Shown piece by piece: positions 1-8,776 of a stretch of DNA of 32,162 nt. The notes beneath the pieces were generated by a model that worked only from the letters and a program-made list of their open reading frames with translations, ran no database searches and was not told where the DNA came from. Each line of letters begins with the position of its first letter. Within the stretch, counting starts at the first letter, position 1. The stretch is from an uncultured Clostridia bacterium (GTDB lineage Bacteria; Bacillota; Clostridia; TANB77; CAG-508), in contig CANPZT010000004.1 in the NCBI GenBank assembly GCA_947589135.1, positions 1 through 32,162 on the forward strand, read 5' to 3'. The position numbers and the translations under genes were made by a program.

Positions 1-69
1 CTATCCGCGACTCGAACGCGGGACAACTTGATTAAAAGTCAAGTGCTCTACCACCTGAGCTAATAGCCC
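1..69 (-). tRNA. tRNA-Lys (anticodon UUU), 3' end cut by the window edge
   Basis: Read on the minus strand the gene begins GGGCTAT at 69. It has a D-arm with AGCTCAGGTGGTAGAGC, an anticodon stem CTTGA/TCAAG around loop CTTTTAA (anticodon TTT at 36-34), and a T-arm CCGCG-TTCGAGT-CGCGG. The ATAG that follows pairs with the 5' end, and the last acceptor bases lie outside the window. A consensus promoter sits just upstream. UUU-decoding tRNA-Lys is a normal substrate of the MnmE/MnmG enzymes encoded in this window. Confidence 0.96.
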
Positions 70-100
70 ACATAAATATAGCATTTCACAATGCCTTTAT

Positions 101-129
101 ATCTTACTATATTTTTTGTGAAATGTCAA
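101..129 (-). promoter_or_regulatory. Promoter for tRNA-Lys
   Basis: On the minus strand TTGACA (129-124) is followed after 17 nt by TAAGAT (106-101), about 35 bp upstream of the mature tRNA 5' end. The spacing and the -35 hexamer are ideal for a sigma-A type promoter. Confidence 0.75.
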
Positions 130-243
130 TACATTTATGAAATTTTTTTGTCTTTTTTGTGAATTTTTTTTATTCCATTTAAAATTAAAAATTTAGCTTT
201 TATATCAAATTGTTAAAATTCATATTTAACTCTGTATTAAAAT

Positions 244-429
244 TTATGCATTTAATTTTTCTAAAACCTCTTCTACATCAATTCCATGAACTCCACATGC
301 TTCTTCTAAAGTTTCCATTTGTGATGCAGGGCATCCTAAACAATGCATTCCTATTTCTAATAAAATATCAGCTTTTTCAGGTGCAGTCTCTAATATTTCT
401 CCTATTTTTGTATCTTTATTAAATTTCAT
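244..429 (-). CDS. DUF1858 domain protein (61 aa)
   Basis: This small soluble protein has the hallmark of the DUF1858 family: a start of the form KFNKDTKIGEILE, then GMHCLGCPAS with a CxxC pair near residues 30-33, then ETLEEACGVHGID. The family is common in anaerobes, sometimes next to hybrid-cluster proteins. The CxxC could bind metal or take part in thiol chemistry, but no activity is established. The start ATG is preceded by ATAAGGAGGATTTATT, a near-perfect ribosome binding site. It appears monocistronic, between tRNA-Lys and the divergent secretion operon. The family assignment is confident; the role is unknown. Confidence 0.9.
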   Translation of the reverse strand: MKFNKDTKIGEILETAPEKADILLEIGMHCLGCPASQMETLEEACGVHGIDVEEVLEKLNA

Positions 430-555
430 AATAAATCCTCCTTATTCCTATTTAAACTATAATATATAATTAATATACTATAAACTTATTTTGCTTTTAA
501 GGATAGTATATTTTTATATAATAATAATATTTTAACATGAATTTTAAAAAAAGTA

Positions 556-584
556 TAGACAAATTAAAAAAAATATTGTATTAT
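556..584 (+). promoter_or_regulatory. Promoter of the plus-strand secretion operon
   Basis: TAGACA (556-561) and TATTAT (579-584) are separated by 17 nt. The predicted start near 591 leaves a leader of only about 20 nt, which holds the ribosome binding site AAGGCGGTGAT (597-607). No other promoter is obvious before 4160, so the genes from 611 to 4085 are probably one transcript. Confidence 0.65.
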
Positions 585-610
585 GGAAAAAATTGTAAGG
601 CGGTGATTTT

Positions 611-757
611 ATTTCAACTTTAATTAATTTATACTTTATAACTTTTATTATATATCTTTTTATTACTTTATATTCAATTTATACTTACTTTGATATCAAA
701 TTTTTTCATAATCAACAAGGTTCTAAATTAGAAATCAAAAAAAAATATTTTAATTAA
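611..757 (+). CDS. Small single-pass membrane protein, AUU start (48 aa)
   Basis: The reading frame from ATT at 611 to TAA at 755-757 is preceded by AAGGCGGTGAT, which matches the anti-Shine-Dalgarno sequence at 10 of 11 bases. The spacing to ATT is 7 nt, and there is no ATG, GTG or TTG start in a sensible place. The product begins ISTLINLYFITFIIYLF, with one transmembrane helix at about residues 4-26. A short polar tail rich in Lys, Asn and Gln follows. The stop overlaps the ribosome binding site of the virD4-like gene, so the two are translationally coupled. I do not recognise the family. As the first gene of a secretion operon it may be a small inner-membrane subunit, which is inference only. 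Confidence 0.6.
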   Translation: MSTLINLYFITFIIYLFITLYSIYTYFDIKFFHNQQGSKLEIKKKYFN

Positions 758-769
758 GGAGGTCTTTTT

Positions 770-2482
770 ATTACAAAACATAAAAATCAATTTTTATTCT
801 CTACATTATTTTTATGTATTTCAGCATATTTTACAATAAAATTGTTTTACCCCATTTACGTTTCTGATGAAATTATTATTCCTTATGGAATTCATCCTTT
901 TGATATTTGTTCTAAAAATCTGCAACTTTGGAACTACATAAAAATTATTTATATAATTACTTTTATAATTTCTAATCTAATTATAAGCAATTTTTTGTAT
1001 CATTCTACTTTCTCAAAAATAAAATTTCGAAAAACTCCACCTTTTACTAATAAAAAAACAAAAACTCACTCTAAAACTTCAGACGATAATTTAAATTTGC
1101 TTATAGGGTTAGACGAAAAGACAAATAACTTAGTTTATATACCAGAATCTGGATTATTTCAAAATTTCTTAATAACAGGAACAATTGGATCTGGAAAAAC
1201 ATCTAGTGCTATGTATCCATTAACAGAACAATTAATGGAATTTAATCACAAACATCCTAAAGAAAAAATAGGTATGCTCATTTTAGATGTAAAAGGGAAC
1301 TATTATAAACAAGTAAAAAAATTCTCACAGCATTATAATCTTGAAAAAGATTTAATTGTTCTTGAATTAAATTCAAATATTTTTTATAATCCTTTGCATA
1401 AACCCAATTTAAAGCCACAAATATTAGCAGACAGATTACGAACAATATTATTGTTATTTTCTGAGAATAATACAGAGTCTTATTGGATTGATAAAGCAAC
1501 ACAAATAATTGCTGAAAGTATAAAATTATGTCGTTTATATAATAAAGGTTATGTAACTTTTCTAGAGTTACACAAATTAATTACAATTCCAAACTATTAT
1601 AAGGAAAAAATATATATACTAAAAAATTTGTTTATTCATTCAAAATTGAATAATCAACAAATTTATGAATTAAATGAATGTTTAGAATTTTTTCAAAAAG
1701 AATTTGAACAATTAGATGATAGAACTAAAGGAATTTTAATATCTGAAATAACAAGAATCACAAGTACCTTTGTATCAGATTTTGATGTTATGTCTACATT
1801 TTGTGCTCCAATTGAGAAACTCACTTTTACAGGTTTTGATTCAGTTATAAAAAATGGAAGAATTGTTGTGTTAAATATGAATATATCAGAATATAGCTTA
1901 CTTTCAAAAATTATCGCAACTTATCTTAAATTAGATTTTCAAACCGAAATAATGACAAATCTATCAAATGATAAGTGTAAAATATCTGCATTTATTTGCG
2001 ATGAATATGATAAGTATGCTAGCAAAACTGATAGTGAATTTTTTTCATTAAGTCGAGAAGCAAAATGTATAAATATAATTAGCACACAAAGTTATTCTTC
2101 TCTAAAGTTAGCTTTAAAAGATGACGCACAAGTAAAAGTATTAGTTCAAAATTTAATTAATAAAATTTGGTTTCGAACAGACGATATATTTACAATTGAA
2201 GAAGCACAAAAACAAATAGGAAAAGAAGAACAGAAACGCATTTCAAAGAGTATTTCTGAAGGTGCAAAAGAAAGTAAATTTAATTATATTACAAACTCTT
2301 TTCATTCTAAAGATTCAAATATTTCTGAAACATATAGTACTTATACACAAAAAGATTACATCTATGATACAAATTTCTTTTCTCAAAATCTAGAAACTTT
2401 CACCGCTCTTACTTTTTTGTCTAATGGAAATAATATTTTAAGTCCCAAAAAGCTTAAGCTATTTCCTTATTTCAAAAATTAA
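770..2482 (+). CDS. virD4: VirD4/TraG-type coupling ATPase, AUU start (570 aa)
   Basis: Coupling proteins of this family are membrane-anchored hexameric ATPases that deliver DNA or protein substrates to a type IV secretion channel. Walker A GTIGSGKTS lies near residues 136-144 and Walker B AFICDEYDKYAS near 406-417. The latter is followed by the TraG-like FFSLSREAKCINIISTQS segment. I place the start at ATT 770, 7 nt after a perfect AAGGAGG (756-762). The first usual start codon (TTG, 842) is 79 nt from that site and would remove the first transmembrane helix (residues about 7-28). A second helix follows at about 55-75, giving the family's two N-terminal helices. It is coupled to the small ORF upstream and followed 38 nt later by the pilin-like gene. 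No relaxase gene is nearby, so its substrate is unknown. Confidence 0.88.
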   Translation: MTKHKNQFLFSTLFLCISAYFTIKLFYPIYVSDEIIIPYGIHPFDICSKNLQLWNYIKIIYIITFIISNLIISNFLYHSTFSKIKFRKTPPFTNKKTKTHSKTSDDNLNLLIGLDEKTNNLVYIPESGLFQNFLITGTIGSGKTSSAMYPLTEQLMEFNHKHPKEKIGMLILDVKGNYYKQVKKFSQHYNLEKDLIVLELNSNIFYNPLHKPNLKPQILADRLRTILLLFSENNTESYWIDKATQIIAESIKLCRLYNKGYVTFLELHKLITIPNYYKEKIYILKNLFIHSKLNNQQIYELNECLEFFQKEFEQLDDRTKGILISEITRITSTFVSDFDVMSTFCAPIEKLTFTGFDSVIKNGRIVVLNMNISEYSLLSKIIATYLKLDFQTEIMTNLSNDKCKISAFICDEYDKYASKTDSEFFSLSREAKCINIISTQSYSSLKLALKDDAQVKVLVQNLINKIWFRTDDIFTIEEAQKQIGKEEQKRISKSISEGAKESKFNYITNSFHSKDSNISETYSTYTQKDYIYDTNFFSQNLETFTALTFLSNGNNILSPKKLKLFPYFKN

Positions 2483-2520
2483 TAAAACAGTATTTTATTC
2501 TATAAAAAGGAGGTTTTATA

Positions 2521-2853
2521 TTGAATAAAAAAATTTTTTATCTATTTTTAATTACATTACTTTTCTTAATTTTTCTATTCACTTTATCTTTTTCATCTTT
2601 TGCATTAGGTGACCCTAAAATAGTTACAAAAATTAATGATGCTTTTGAAAGTATTGAACAATGGATTTTAAAAATTTCCACACCAGCAGCTGCTGTAGCA
2701 GTTGGTACAGGTGTGTTTATGAAAAAATTTAGCTTTGGAGATGAAGAAAGAATAAGAACTGGAAAAAAATTAATAAAAAGTGCTTTGTTTTCTTACGCTT
2801 TTATTTTAGCAATTGACTTAATTCTATCTGCTATAAAATCACTAATTGGATAA
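2521..2853 (+). CDS. VirB2/TrbC-like pilin subunit, UUG start (110 aa)
   Basis: The product has an N-terminal hydrophobic signal-like segment (about residues 5-28, ending SSFALGD). An amphipathic stretch, EQWILKISTPAAAVAVG, follows, and then a second hydrophobic helix near the C-terminus (SYAFILAIDLILSAIKS). This two-helix layout with an alanine-rich first helix and a charged turn (DEERIRTGKK) fits VirB2-type pilin subunits of Gram-positive type IV secretion systems. A TTG start lies 7 nt after AAAAGGAGG. The stop is 11 nt upstream of the next gene's start. Such proteins are highly divergent, so the call rests on layout and neighbourhood. Confidence 0.72.
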   Translation: MNKKIFYLFLITLLFLIFLFTLSFSSFALGDPKIVTKINDAFESIEQWILKISTPAAAVAVGTGVFMKKFSFGDEERIRTGKKLIKSALFSYAFILAIDLILSAIKSLIG

Positions 2854-2863
2854 GGAGGATTAT

Positions 2864-3742
2864 TTGGAAAATACAAACGATATAACACAAATTATTATTG
2901 ACACTATAAATCATATTTTTGAAAATCTATTTAGTTCCATTGATAATAATTTATATTCTGTGTTAGATAATATTACTTTTATTAATTCTAATATTTTAAA
3001 TGACAAAAATTTTGAAAATATATTTGGAACATCTACAACAAATGGTATTCTATTAATTTCTAATTCTCTTTTGTTGGCATTTATTTTATATTATTCTTTT
3101 CGTTATTTATTATCTCATTTAACATATCATCAAACCGAGTCTCCTGGTAGTTTTATTATAAAACTTATTTTGTATGGTATTTCAATGAATTGTTCGTTTT
3201 TTATTATTTCTTTTATTTTAGATTTAAATTTTAACATTTCATTAGCAATTAGAAGTATTGGAGAGAACTTATTTGGAAAATCAATATGTTTTTCTGAATT
3301 AATTACTTCTATTAATTCTCAAATGTCTATAAATACTACTTCTCTTAACATTTTTTCATTAGATGGTCTTATTAAAGGAACTCTAAGCTTTTCATTATTA
3401 AATTTAGTATTTTCATATTCTTTAAGATATATTATGATAAAAGTATTTATTCTTCTTTCTCCTTTTGCAATTCTATCTTTAAGTTTGAATTCTACTAGTT
3501 GGTTCTTTAAAACTTGGGCTAAAAATTTATTTGCTTTGTTATTTATTCAAATTATTATTTCACTTATATTATTAATTTTGTTTTCTATTAATTATTCTAA
3601 TGATAATTTATTTTCTAAATTTATTTATATTGGTGGAATATATTCATTAATTCAAGCAAATTCATTTGTTCGTGAATTTATAGGCAGTGTTTCTACAACT
3701 ATAACAGAATCTATAAAAAATATAAATATGTTAAAAAAATAA
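2864..3742 (+). CDS. VirB6/TrbL-like polytopic membrane protein (292 aa)
   Basis: The gene encodes a very hydrophobic protein with about five or six membrane segments after a polar N-terminal 60 residues. VirB6-type proteins form the inner-membrane part of the type IV channel. The central part holds a hydrophilic region, and IMIKVFILLSPFAILSLSL followed by WFFKTWAKNLFALLFIQ resembles VirB6/TrbL C-terminal helices. The correct start is TTG 2864, 5 nt after AAGGAGG (2852-2858). An ATG at 2846 lies upstream of that site, inside the preceding gene. It sits between pilin-like and PrgI-like genes, as in other Gram-positive conjugation modules. Specific family membership would need a profile search. 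Confidence 0.7.
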   Translation: MENTNDITQIIIDTINHIFENLFSSIDNNLYSVLDNITFINSNILNDKNFENIFGTSTTNGILLISNSLLLAFILYYSFRYLLSHLTYHQTESPGSFIIKLILYGISMNCSFFIISFILDLNFNISLAIRSIGENLFGKSICFSELITSINSQMSINTTSLNIFSLDGLIKGTLSFSLLNLVFSYSLRYIMIKVFILLSPFAILSLSLNSTSWFFKTWAKNLFALLFIQIIISLILLILFSINYSNDNLFSKFIYIGGIYSLIQANSFVREFIGSVSTTITESIKNINMLKK

Positions 3743-3800
3743 GGTTTTTAATTTAAAATTATATATAAAATTTTTTAGAAAGGAGTGTTTATCGAGCATT

Positions 3801-4085
3801 ATGAAATTTATTTTCCCTCAAAATTATAATTTTAAAAATAAATTATTTGGTATATTCGATTATCATACTATTATTCTTAATATTGTTTGGTGTGCCTTTA
3901 TATTATTTATTGTCTCAACTTTTTTTACTAATTTAAATGTTAAAGTATTTATATTTATTGCTACTTGTTTTCCCTTATTTTTATTTAGTATTTCTGGAAT
4001 AAATGGTGAAAATATTATTTATGTTCTTTTTTATTTGTTTCATTTTATATTTAAGCAAAAATTATTTTTATATCAAAAAAAGTAA
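3801..4085 (+). CDS. PrgI family (VirB3-like) membrane protein (94 aa)
   Basis: The N-terminus FIFPQNYNFKNKLFGIFDY closely follows the PrgI family pattern. Two hydrophobic helices (about 24-46 and 48-66) follow, then a short tail. PrgI proteins are small partners of VirB4-type ATPases in Gram-positive type IV secretion systems and are considered VirB3 equivalents. The spacing between AGGAG (3781-3785) and the ATG is long (15 nt). An in-frame ATT at 3798 is the only nearer alternative. It is the last gene of the plus-strand operon. Its usual partner VirB4 is encoded 6.7 kb away on the other strand. Confidence 0.85.
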   Translation: MKFIFPQNYNFKNKLFGIFDYHTIILNIVWCAFILFIVSTFFTNLNVKVFIFIATCFPLFLFSISGINGENIIYVLFYLFHFIFKQKLFLYQKK

Positions 4086-4159
4086 TTTACATTATTTTAA
4101 GATATACTTTTTAAGTTTCCATTAATAAAAAACTTTAATATTAATTGTTTATTTTTAAC

Positions 4160-4188
4160 TTGAATTTTTTGTCTAAAAAAGATATAAT
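4160..4188 (+). promoter_or_regulatory. Promoter of dnaD-dnaC
   Basis: TTGAAT (4160-4165), a 17-nt spacer and a perfect TATAAT (4183-4188) lie about 32 bp before the dnaD start. Transcription would begin near 4195, after the end of the PrgI gene, so dnaD-dnaC need not depend on the secretion operon. Confidence 0.8.
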
Positions 4189-4219
4189 AAACTAAATTTT
4201 ATGATTGGAGAGAATCAAA

Positions 4220-5197
4220 ATGAAATTAGAGCAAAATGATAAAACATTATTATTTTCTGAAACTACAATTCCTGACATTTTTTTCTCTGAATATTTGTCA
4301 GAATTACCTAGTGATTATTTAAAAATATATTTATACATACTGTTTTTATCAAAATATAAAAAAGATATAAAATTAAACGATTTATCAAAAAAATTAAACA
4401 TTCCTTTAAAATCTATTAATGATGGTTTTAAATTTTTAGAGGAACACAAATTAATTACAAAAAAAACAAATGGATATATTGTTACAGATTTACAAGAACT
4501 TACTCTTCATAAATTATATTCTCCTAATTTAACTTTAACAAAAGATAAATTAGAACAAAATTCAAAAAATAAATCAAGAGTAAAAGCAATAGAACATATT
4601 AATAATATGTATTTTCAAGGAATTATGGGACCTTCTTGGTATAATGATATTGACTTATGGTTTACAAAATTTGGATTTGATGAACAAGTTATGATTGCTC
4701 TATTCGACTATTGTTATAAAAGAAGTGCTCTACATACAAATTATGTTCAAACTGTTGCAGAAGCATGGGCTTCAAATAAAGTGAAAACATGGAACGATTT
4801 AGATAAATATTCTGAAAAACAACAAAATCTATCTAAATTTAAAAAGACTATTGCAAAAAAACTTGGAAAATATAATGGTCTTACACAATATGAAGAAGCT
4901 TATATAGAAAATTGGGTTTTAAACTTCGGATATGATATGAGCATTATAGAAATAGCTTTAAAAAGAACTACTTTTAAACAAAATCCTACTTTTGAATATA
5001 TTAATAATATTATTACAGATTGGCATGAAAGAAATCTAAAAACTCCAGATGAAATAAATGCTTTTATTGAACAAAGAAAAAAACAAGAAAAAAATACTAA
5101 AACTTTAAAACAGCAAATATCTAAAGCAAATTACGATCAAAGAAATTATGACAATCTAGATTTTTTATATGCTAACTCTGATAAAAAGGAGGCCTAA
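4220..5197 (+). CDS. dnaD: DnaD-like primosome protein (325 aa)
   Basis: DnaD/DnaB-type proteins load the replicative helicase with the DnaC/DnaI loader. An N-terminal winged-helix-like region (about residues 30-90, with IKLNDLSKKLNIPLKSINDG) is followed by two copies of the DnaD C-terminal helical domain. The first is around WYNDIDLWFTKFGFDEQVMI and the second around LTQYEEAYIENWVLNFGYD. The second ends in the family signature FEYINNIITDW. The ATG at 4220 follows TTGGAGAGAATCAAA. The stop TAA abuts the ATG of the loader gene, whose ribosome binding site AAAGGAGG lies inside dnaD, so the two are coupled. The pair points toward the origin, head-on to replication forks. Confidence 0.92.
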   Translation: MKLEQNDKTLLFSETTIPDIFFSEYLSELPSDYLKIYLYILFLSKYKKDIKLNDLSKKLNIPLKSINDGFKFLEEHKLITKKTNGYIVTDLQELTLHKLYSPNLTLTKDKLEQNSKNKSRVKAIEHINNMYFQGIMGPSWYNDIDLWFTKFGFDEQVMIALFDYCYKRSALHTNYVQTVAEAWASNKVKTWNDLDKYSEKQQNLSKFKKTIAKKLGKYNGLTQYEEAYIENWVLNFGYDMSIIEIALKRTTFKQNPTFEYINNIITDWHERNLKTPDEINAFIEQRKKQEKNTKTLKQQISKANYDQRNYDNLDFLYANSDKKEA

Positions 5198-6203
5198 ATG
5201 GCTAATGAAATATTAAATTCTTTATTAAAAGAATATGAACAAAAAAAATTAAAAGCTGAAATTGATTTAGAAAAAAGAAAAGAAGAACTATATAAGGAAA
5301 TACCAAAACTCAAAGAGATTGAAGATGAAATAAATCACTCTGCTATTGAAATATCAAAACAAATTTTAAATAACGGAAATTACTCTCTAAACATTTCTCT
5401 TCAACAAAAAATTAATACTTTAAAAAAACAAAAAGAAAATCTGTTAAAATCTAAAAATATAGATATTAATTATTTAAATCCATTATATGATTGTCAATTA
5501 TGTCAAGATACCGGATATATAAAAAATAATTATTCACAATCTCAAATGTGTAGTTGCTTAAAACAAAAACTACTTGATTATGCTTTTAATAAATCAAATA
5601 TGACTAATTTAAATAATGAAAATTTTGATAAATTTAATGAGTTAATATTTTCAGATAAAGTCGACTTTGAAAAATATAAAAAAAATATTTCACCTAGAGA
5701 TAATATTATTAATATAAAAAATAGATGTAAAGATTTTATTAAAAATTTCGAAGATGCTGATAATAAAAATTTATTATTTTCTGGCAATACTGGTTTACGG
5801 TAAGACATTTATGTCAAATTGTATTGCTCAAGAAATATTAAAAAAAGGTAAAACTGTACTTTATCAAACAGCTCCTATACTCCTTGAAAGCGTAATAGAT
5901 TATAAAATGGACCATAATAAAAATGTTACTGATAATATATATAAATCTATTTTAGAAACAGATTTACTAATTATTGATGATCTTGGTACAGAAAGTTTAA
6001 ATAGTATGAAATTAAGTGAATTATTTACTATTTTAAATTCTAGAATTTTAAATTTAAATAATAAAATAACTAAAACAATAATTTCTACTAATTTAAATAT
6101 TAATGATATATTTAAAAATTATGAAGAACGTATAGGTTCACGAATAGCCGGTTATTATGATATTTATTATTTTTTCGGCGATGATTTAAGATTAAGAAAA
6201 TAA
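5198..6203 (+). CDS. dnaC: DnaC/DnaI-type helicase loader, needs a +1 frameshift at 5798 (334 aa)
   Basis: The product is an AAA+ loader that places the replicative helicase on DNA. A coiled-coil N-terminal third is followed by a zinc-binding segment (CQLCQDTGY, then MCSCLKQK). The AAA+ domain has Walker B LLIIDDLGTES and the C-terminal ERIGSRIAGYYD and FFGDDLRLRK motifs. The frame breaks inside Walker A. Bases 5792-5806 read GGT TTA C GGT AAG ACA, where GGT TTA GGT AAG ACA (GLGKT) is required. The extra C makes an in-frame CGG followed directly by TAA. Skipping one base at CGG restores GNTGLGKTF and a normal-length protein. The rest of the gene is intact with no other damage, so I annotate it as a functional recoded CDS, not a pseudogene. 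If the base is a sequencing error, the gene is simply normal. Confidence 0.88.
5798..5801 (+). other. Candidate +1 recoding site (CGG-U) in dnaC
   Basis: In frame 0 the codons are TTA CGG TAA. In frame +1 the ribosome would read GGT (Gly) after skipping the C at 5798. The codon lies at the P-loop glycine of GLGKT. The CGG is immediately followed by an in-frame UAA. It is one of only three in-frame CGG codons I find in the window. Confidence 0.75.
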
Positions 6204-6250
6204 TAATTTTATATAATATTTTATTTAATTATTTATATGATTTTATCACA

Positions 6251-6290
6251 AAAAAATATCAGAAAATTTATATTTTTCTGATATTTTTTT
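6251..6290. terminator. Bidirectional terminator between dnaC and gyrA
   Basis: A-rich arm AAAAAATATCAGAAAA (6251-6266) pairs with TTTTTCTGATATTTTTT (6273-6289) around a short loop. Both strands carry a U-run after the stem. The element separates the convergent dnaC and gyrA genes and can end both transcripts. Confidence 0.85.
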
Positions 6291-6293
6291 ATT

Positions 6294-8741
6294 TTATTCG
6301 ATATCTGGTTTTAAAGTTTCTATACTAACTACTTTTCCTCCATCATTAGTTCTCATTAATGTAACACCTTGTGTAGATCTTCCTAAAACACTAATATCTT
6401 TTACATTTATTCTTATAATTGTACCTGTATCAGTTACTAGCATAACATCTTCTTCTTCTGTTGCAACTCTTATTCCTACTATTTTTCCTGTCTTTGGAGT
6501 TATTTTATATGTTATAACACCTTTTCCACCTCTTATTTGTACTCTATATTCATCTAATTCTGTTCTTTTACCAAATCCATTTTCTGTTATTGCAAGTAAA
6601 GTTGCTTTTTCTCCTGCTAATACTGATTCCATACCAATTACTTCGTCGTCTTCATCTAATCTTATTCCAATAACTCCTTGTGATACTCTTCCTATTGGTC
6701 TTACATCTTTTTCAGCAAATGTTATACACATACCATTTCTTGTTACTAATACTACATTATCCTCACCATCAGTTAATCTTACCTCTATTAATTCATCATT
6801 TTCTTTTAAAGTAATTCCTTGAAGTCCTGTTTTTCTTGCTGAATTATATTCACCTAATGCTGTTTTCTTTATTAATCCATTTTTAGTAGCCATTAATAAA
6901 TATTTTCCTTCTGCAAAATTTTGAATTGGAATAACCGCAGACACTTTTTCTCCTGGATCTAGGCTTAATAAATTTACAATTGCTGTTCCTTTAGCTGTTC
7001 TACCAGCCTCAGGTATTTCATATCCTTTTAATTTATATAGTTTTCCCTTATTTGTAAAGAATAATATTGTATCATGCGTTGAAGCAGTAAAGATTTGTTT
7101 TACAAAATCTTCTTCTCTTGTAGTAACTCCTGTAATTCCCTTTCCACCTCTTTTTTGACTTCTATATGTATCAATTGGTAATCTTTTAATGTAACCAAAA
7201 TGTGTTAATGTTATTACAGTTTGCTCTTCTTTTACTAAATCTTCTATATCAATTTCGCCCTCTGCCGCAACTATTTTTGTTTTTCTTTCATCTCCAAATT
7301 TATCTTTAATTTCAATTAATTCTTCTTTAATGATATCAAATACTAATCTTTCGCTACTTAAGATTTCTCTTAAATGCGCAATCAATGCCATTAATTCTTC
7401 ATATTCATTTTCTATTTTTTCTCTTTGCAATCCAGATAATGTTTTTAATCTCATATCTAATATAGCTTGTGCTTGTATATCAGATAGACCAAATCTTTCC
7501 ATTAATCTTTCCTTTGCATCATCATATGATGAACGAATTATATTTATTATTTCATCAATATTATCTAAAGCTATTTTTAATCCTTCTAAAATATGTGCTC
7601 TTGCTAAAGCTTTATCTAAATCAAATTGTGTTCTTCTTAAAATAACATCTTTTCTGTGATCTATATAACAATCTAGACATTGCCTTAGAGTTAGAATTTT
7701 TGGCTCGCCGTTTACTAATGCAAGCATTATAATTCCAAATGTTGTTTGCATTTGAGTATGTTTAAATAATTGGTTTAGAACTACTTGCGCATTGGCATCT
7801 CTTTTTAATTCAATTACAACTCTTACTCTATCTTTTCTATCAGATTCATCTCTACATTCAGAAATTCCCTCAATTCTCTTTTCTTTTGAAAGATCTGATA
7901 TTGTTTTTATAAGATTTGCTTTATTTACTTGATATGGTAAAGAAGAAACAATAATTCTTTGTCTGTTTCCACTCATTTCTTCAATCTCTGTTTCTGCTCT
8001 TAATGTTATTTTTCCCTTTCCTGTTGTATATGCTTGTTTAATTCCTTCCATTCCAAGAATAATTCCTTCTGTTGGGAAATCTGGTCCTTTTATTACAGAC
8101 ATTAAGTCTTCATCTGTGACTTCATCTTCATCAATAATTTTTATAATTCCATCAATAACCTCTTTTAAGTTATGTGGTGGTATATTTGTTGCCATTCCAA
8201 CAGCTATTCCAGATGATCCATTAATTAAAAGAGCTGGTATTCTTGCGGGTAAAACAGTAGGCTCTTGTAATCTATCATCATAGTTAGGCATAAAATCTAC
8301 TGTATTTTTTTCAATATCTGTTAACATATATTCAGAAATTTTTGCCATTCTTGCTTCAGTATACCTCATAGCAGCTGCACCATCACCATCAACTGAACCA
8401 AAATTTCCATGGCCATCAATTAACATATATCTCATTGAAAAGTCCTGAGCAAGTCTTACCATTGCATCATATACTGAACTATCTCCATGTGGATGATATC
8501 TACCTAAAACAGAACCAACTGTATTTGCACATTTTCTATATGGCTTGTCTGATGTTATTCCATCTTCATGCATTGAATATAAAATTCTTCTATGTACAGG
8601 TTTTAAACCATCTCTTACATCTGGAAGAGCACGAGATACTATAACACTCATCGCATAATCAATATATGCTGTTCTCATTTCTTTTTCAATGTCTCTTTCA
8701 ACTATTTTTCCGTCATTTCTTCCTTCTGGTCTATCTTCCAT
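6294..8741 (-). CDS. gyrA: DNA gyrase subunit A (815 aa)
   Basis: GyrA breaks and rejoins DNA in the gyrase A2B2 complex, which introduces negative supercoils. The catalytic tyrosine lies in AMRYTEARM (Y127). The quinolone-determining region reads HPHGDSSVYDAMVRLAQ. The residues equivalent to E. coli Ser83 and Asp87 are Ser88 and Asp92, that is, the susceptible type. The C-terminal beta-pinwheel contains the GyrA box QKRGGKG, with a related RGGKG repeat further on. Length is normal. The ribosome binding site is AGAGGG, and it has its own promoter at 8777-8805. It is separated from gyrB by about 5.4 kb of secretion genes and an RNA gene, whereas most relatives have gyrB-gyrA adjacent. It ends at the shared terminator at 6251-6290. 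Confidence 0.98.
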   Translation of the reverse strand: MEDRPEGRNDGKIVERDIEKEMRTAYIDYAMSVIVSRALPDVRDGLKPVHRRILYSMHEDGITSDKPYRKCANTVGSVLGRYHPHGDSSVYDAMVRLAQDFSMRYMLIDGHGNFGSVDGDGAAAMRYTEARMAKISEYMLTDIEKNTVDFMPNYDDRLQEPTVLPARIPALLINGSSGIAVGMATNIPPHNLKEVIDGIIKIIDEDEVTDEDLMSVIKGPDFPTEGIILGMEGIKQAYTTGKGKITLRAETEIEEMSGNRQRIIVSSLPYQVNKANLIKTISDLSKEKRIEGISECRDESDRKDRVRVVIELKRDANAQVVLNQLFKHTQMQTTFGIIMLALVNGEPKILTLRQCLDCYIDHRKDVILRRTQFDLDKALARAHILEGLKIALDNIDEIINIIRSSYDDAKERLMERFGLSDIQAQAILDMRLKTLSGLQREKIENEYEELMALIAHLREILSSERLVFDIIKEELIEIKDKFGDERKTKIVAAEGEIDIEDLVKEEQTVITLTHFGYIKRLPIDTYRSQKRGGKGITGVTTREEDFVKQIFTASTHDTILFFTNKGKLYKLKGYEIPEAGRTAKGTAIVNLLSLDPGEKVSAVIPIQNFAEGKYLLMATKNGLIKKTALGEYNSARKTGLQGITLKENDELIEVRLTDGEDNVVLVTRNGMCITFAEKDVRPIGRVSQGVIGIRLDEDDEVIGMESVLAGEKATLLAITENGFGKRTELDEYRVQIRGGKGVITYKITPKTGKIVGIRVATEEEDVMLVTDTGTIIRINVKDISVLGRSTQGVTLMRTNDGGKVVSIETLKPDIE

Positions 8742-8776
8742 TTTATTCCCTCTTTTCTTTATTTTTCTACATTTGT

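Noticed and set aside
2846..2863. ATG 2846 as the VirB6-like start
   Set aside because: It lies upstream of the AAGGAGG that serves TTG 2864 and inside the preceding gene.
611..4085. A complete integrative conjugative element
   Set aside because: No relaxase, integrase, excisionase, oriT-like inverted repeat or attachment-site duplication is visible. The tRNA-Lys at the left edge has no partial copy elsewhere in the window.
5198..6203. Calling the dnaC locus a pseudogene or two genes
   Set aside because: All loader motifs are present on both sides of a single extra base. The same kind of lesion recurs at CGG in mnmE and mnmG, and total length is normal after one +1 shift.
7330..7659. Open frame on the plus strand opposite gyrA
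   Set aside because: It is an antisense shadow of a long conserved gene, with no ribosome binding site and no family-like sequence.
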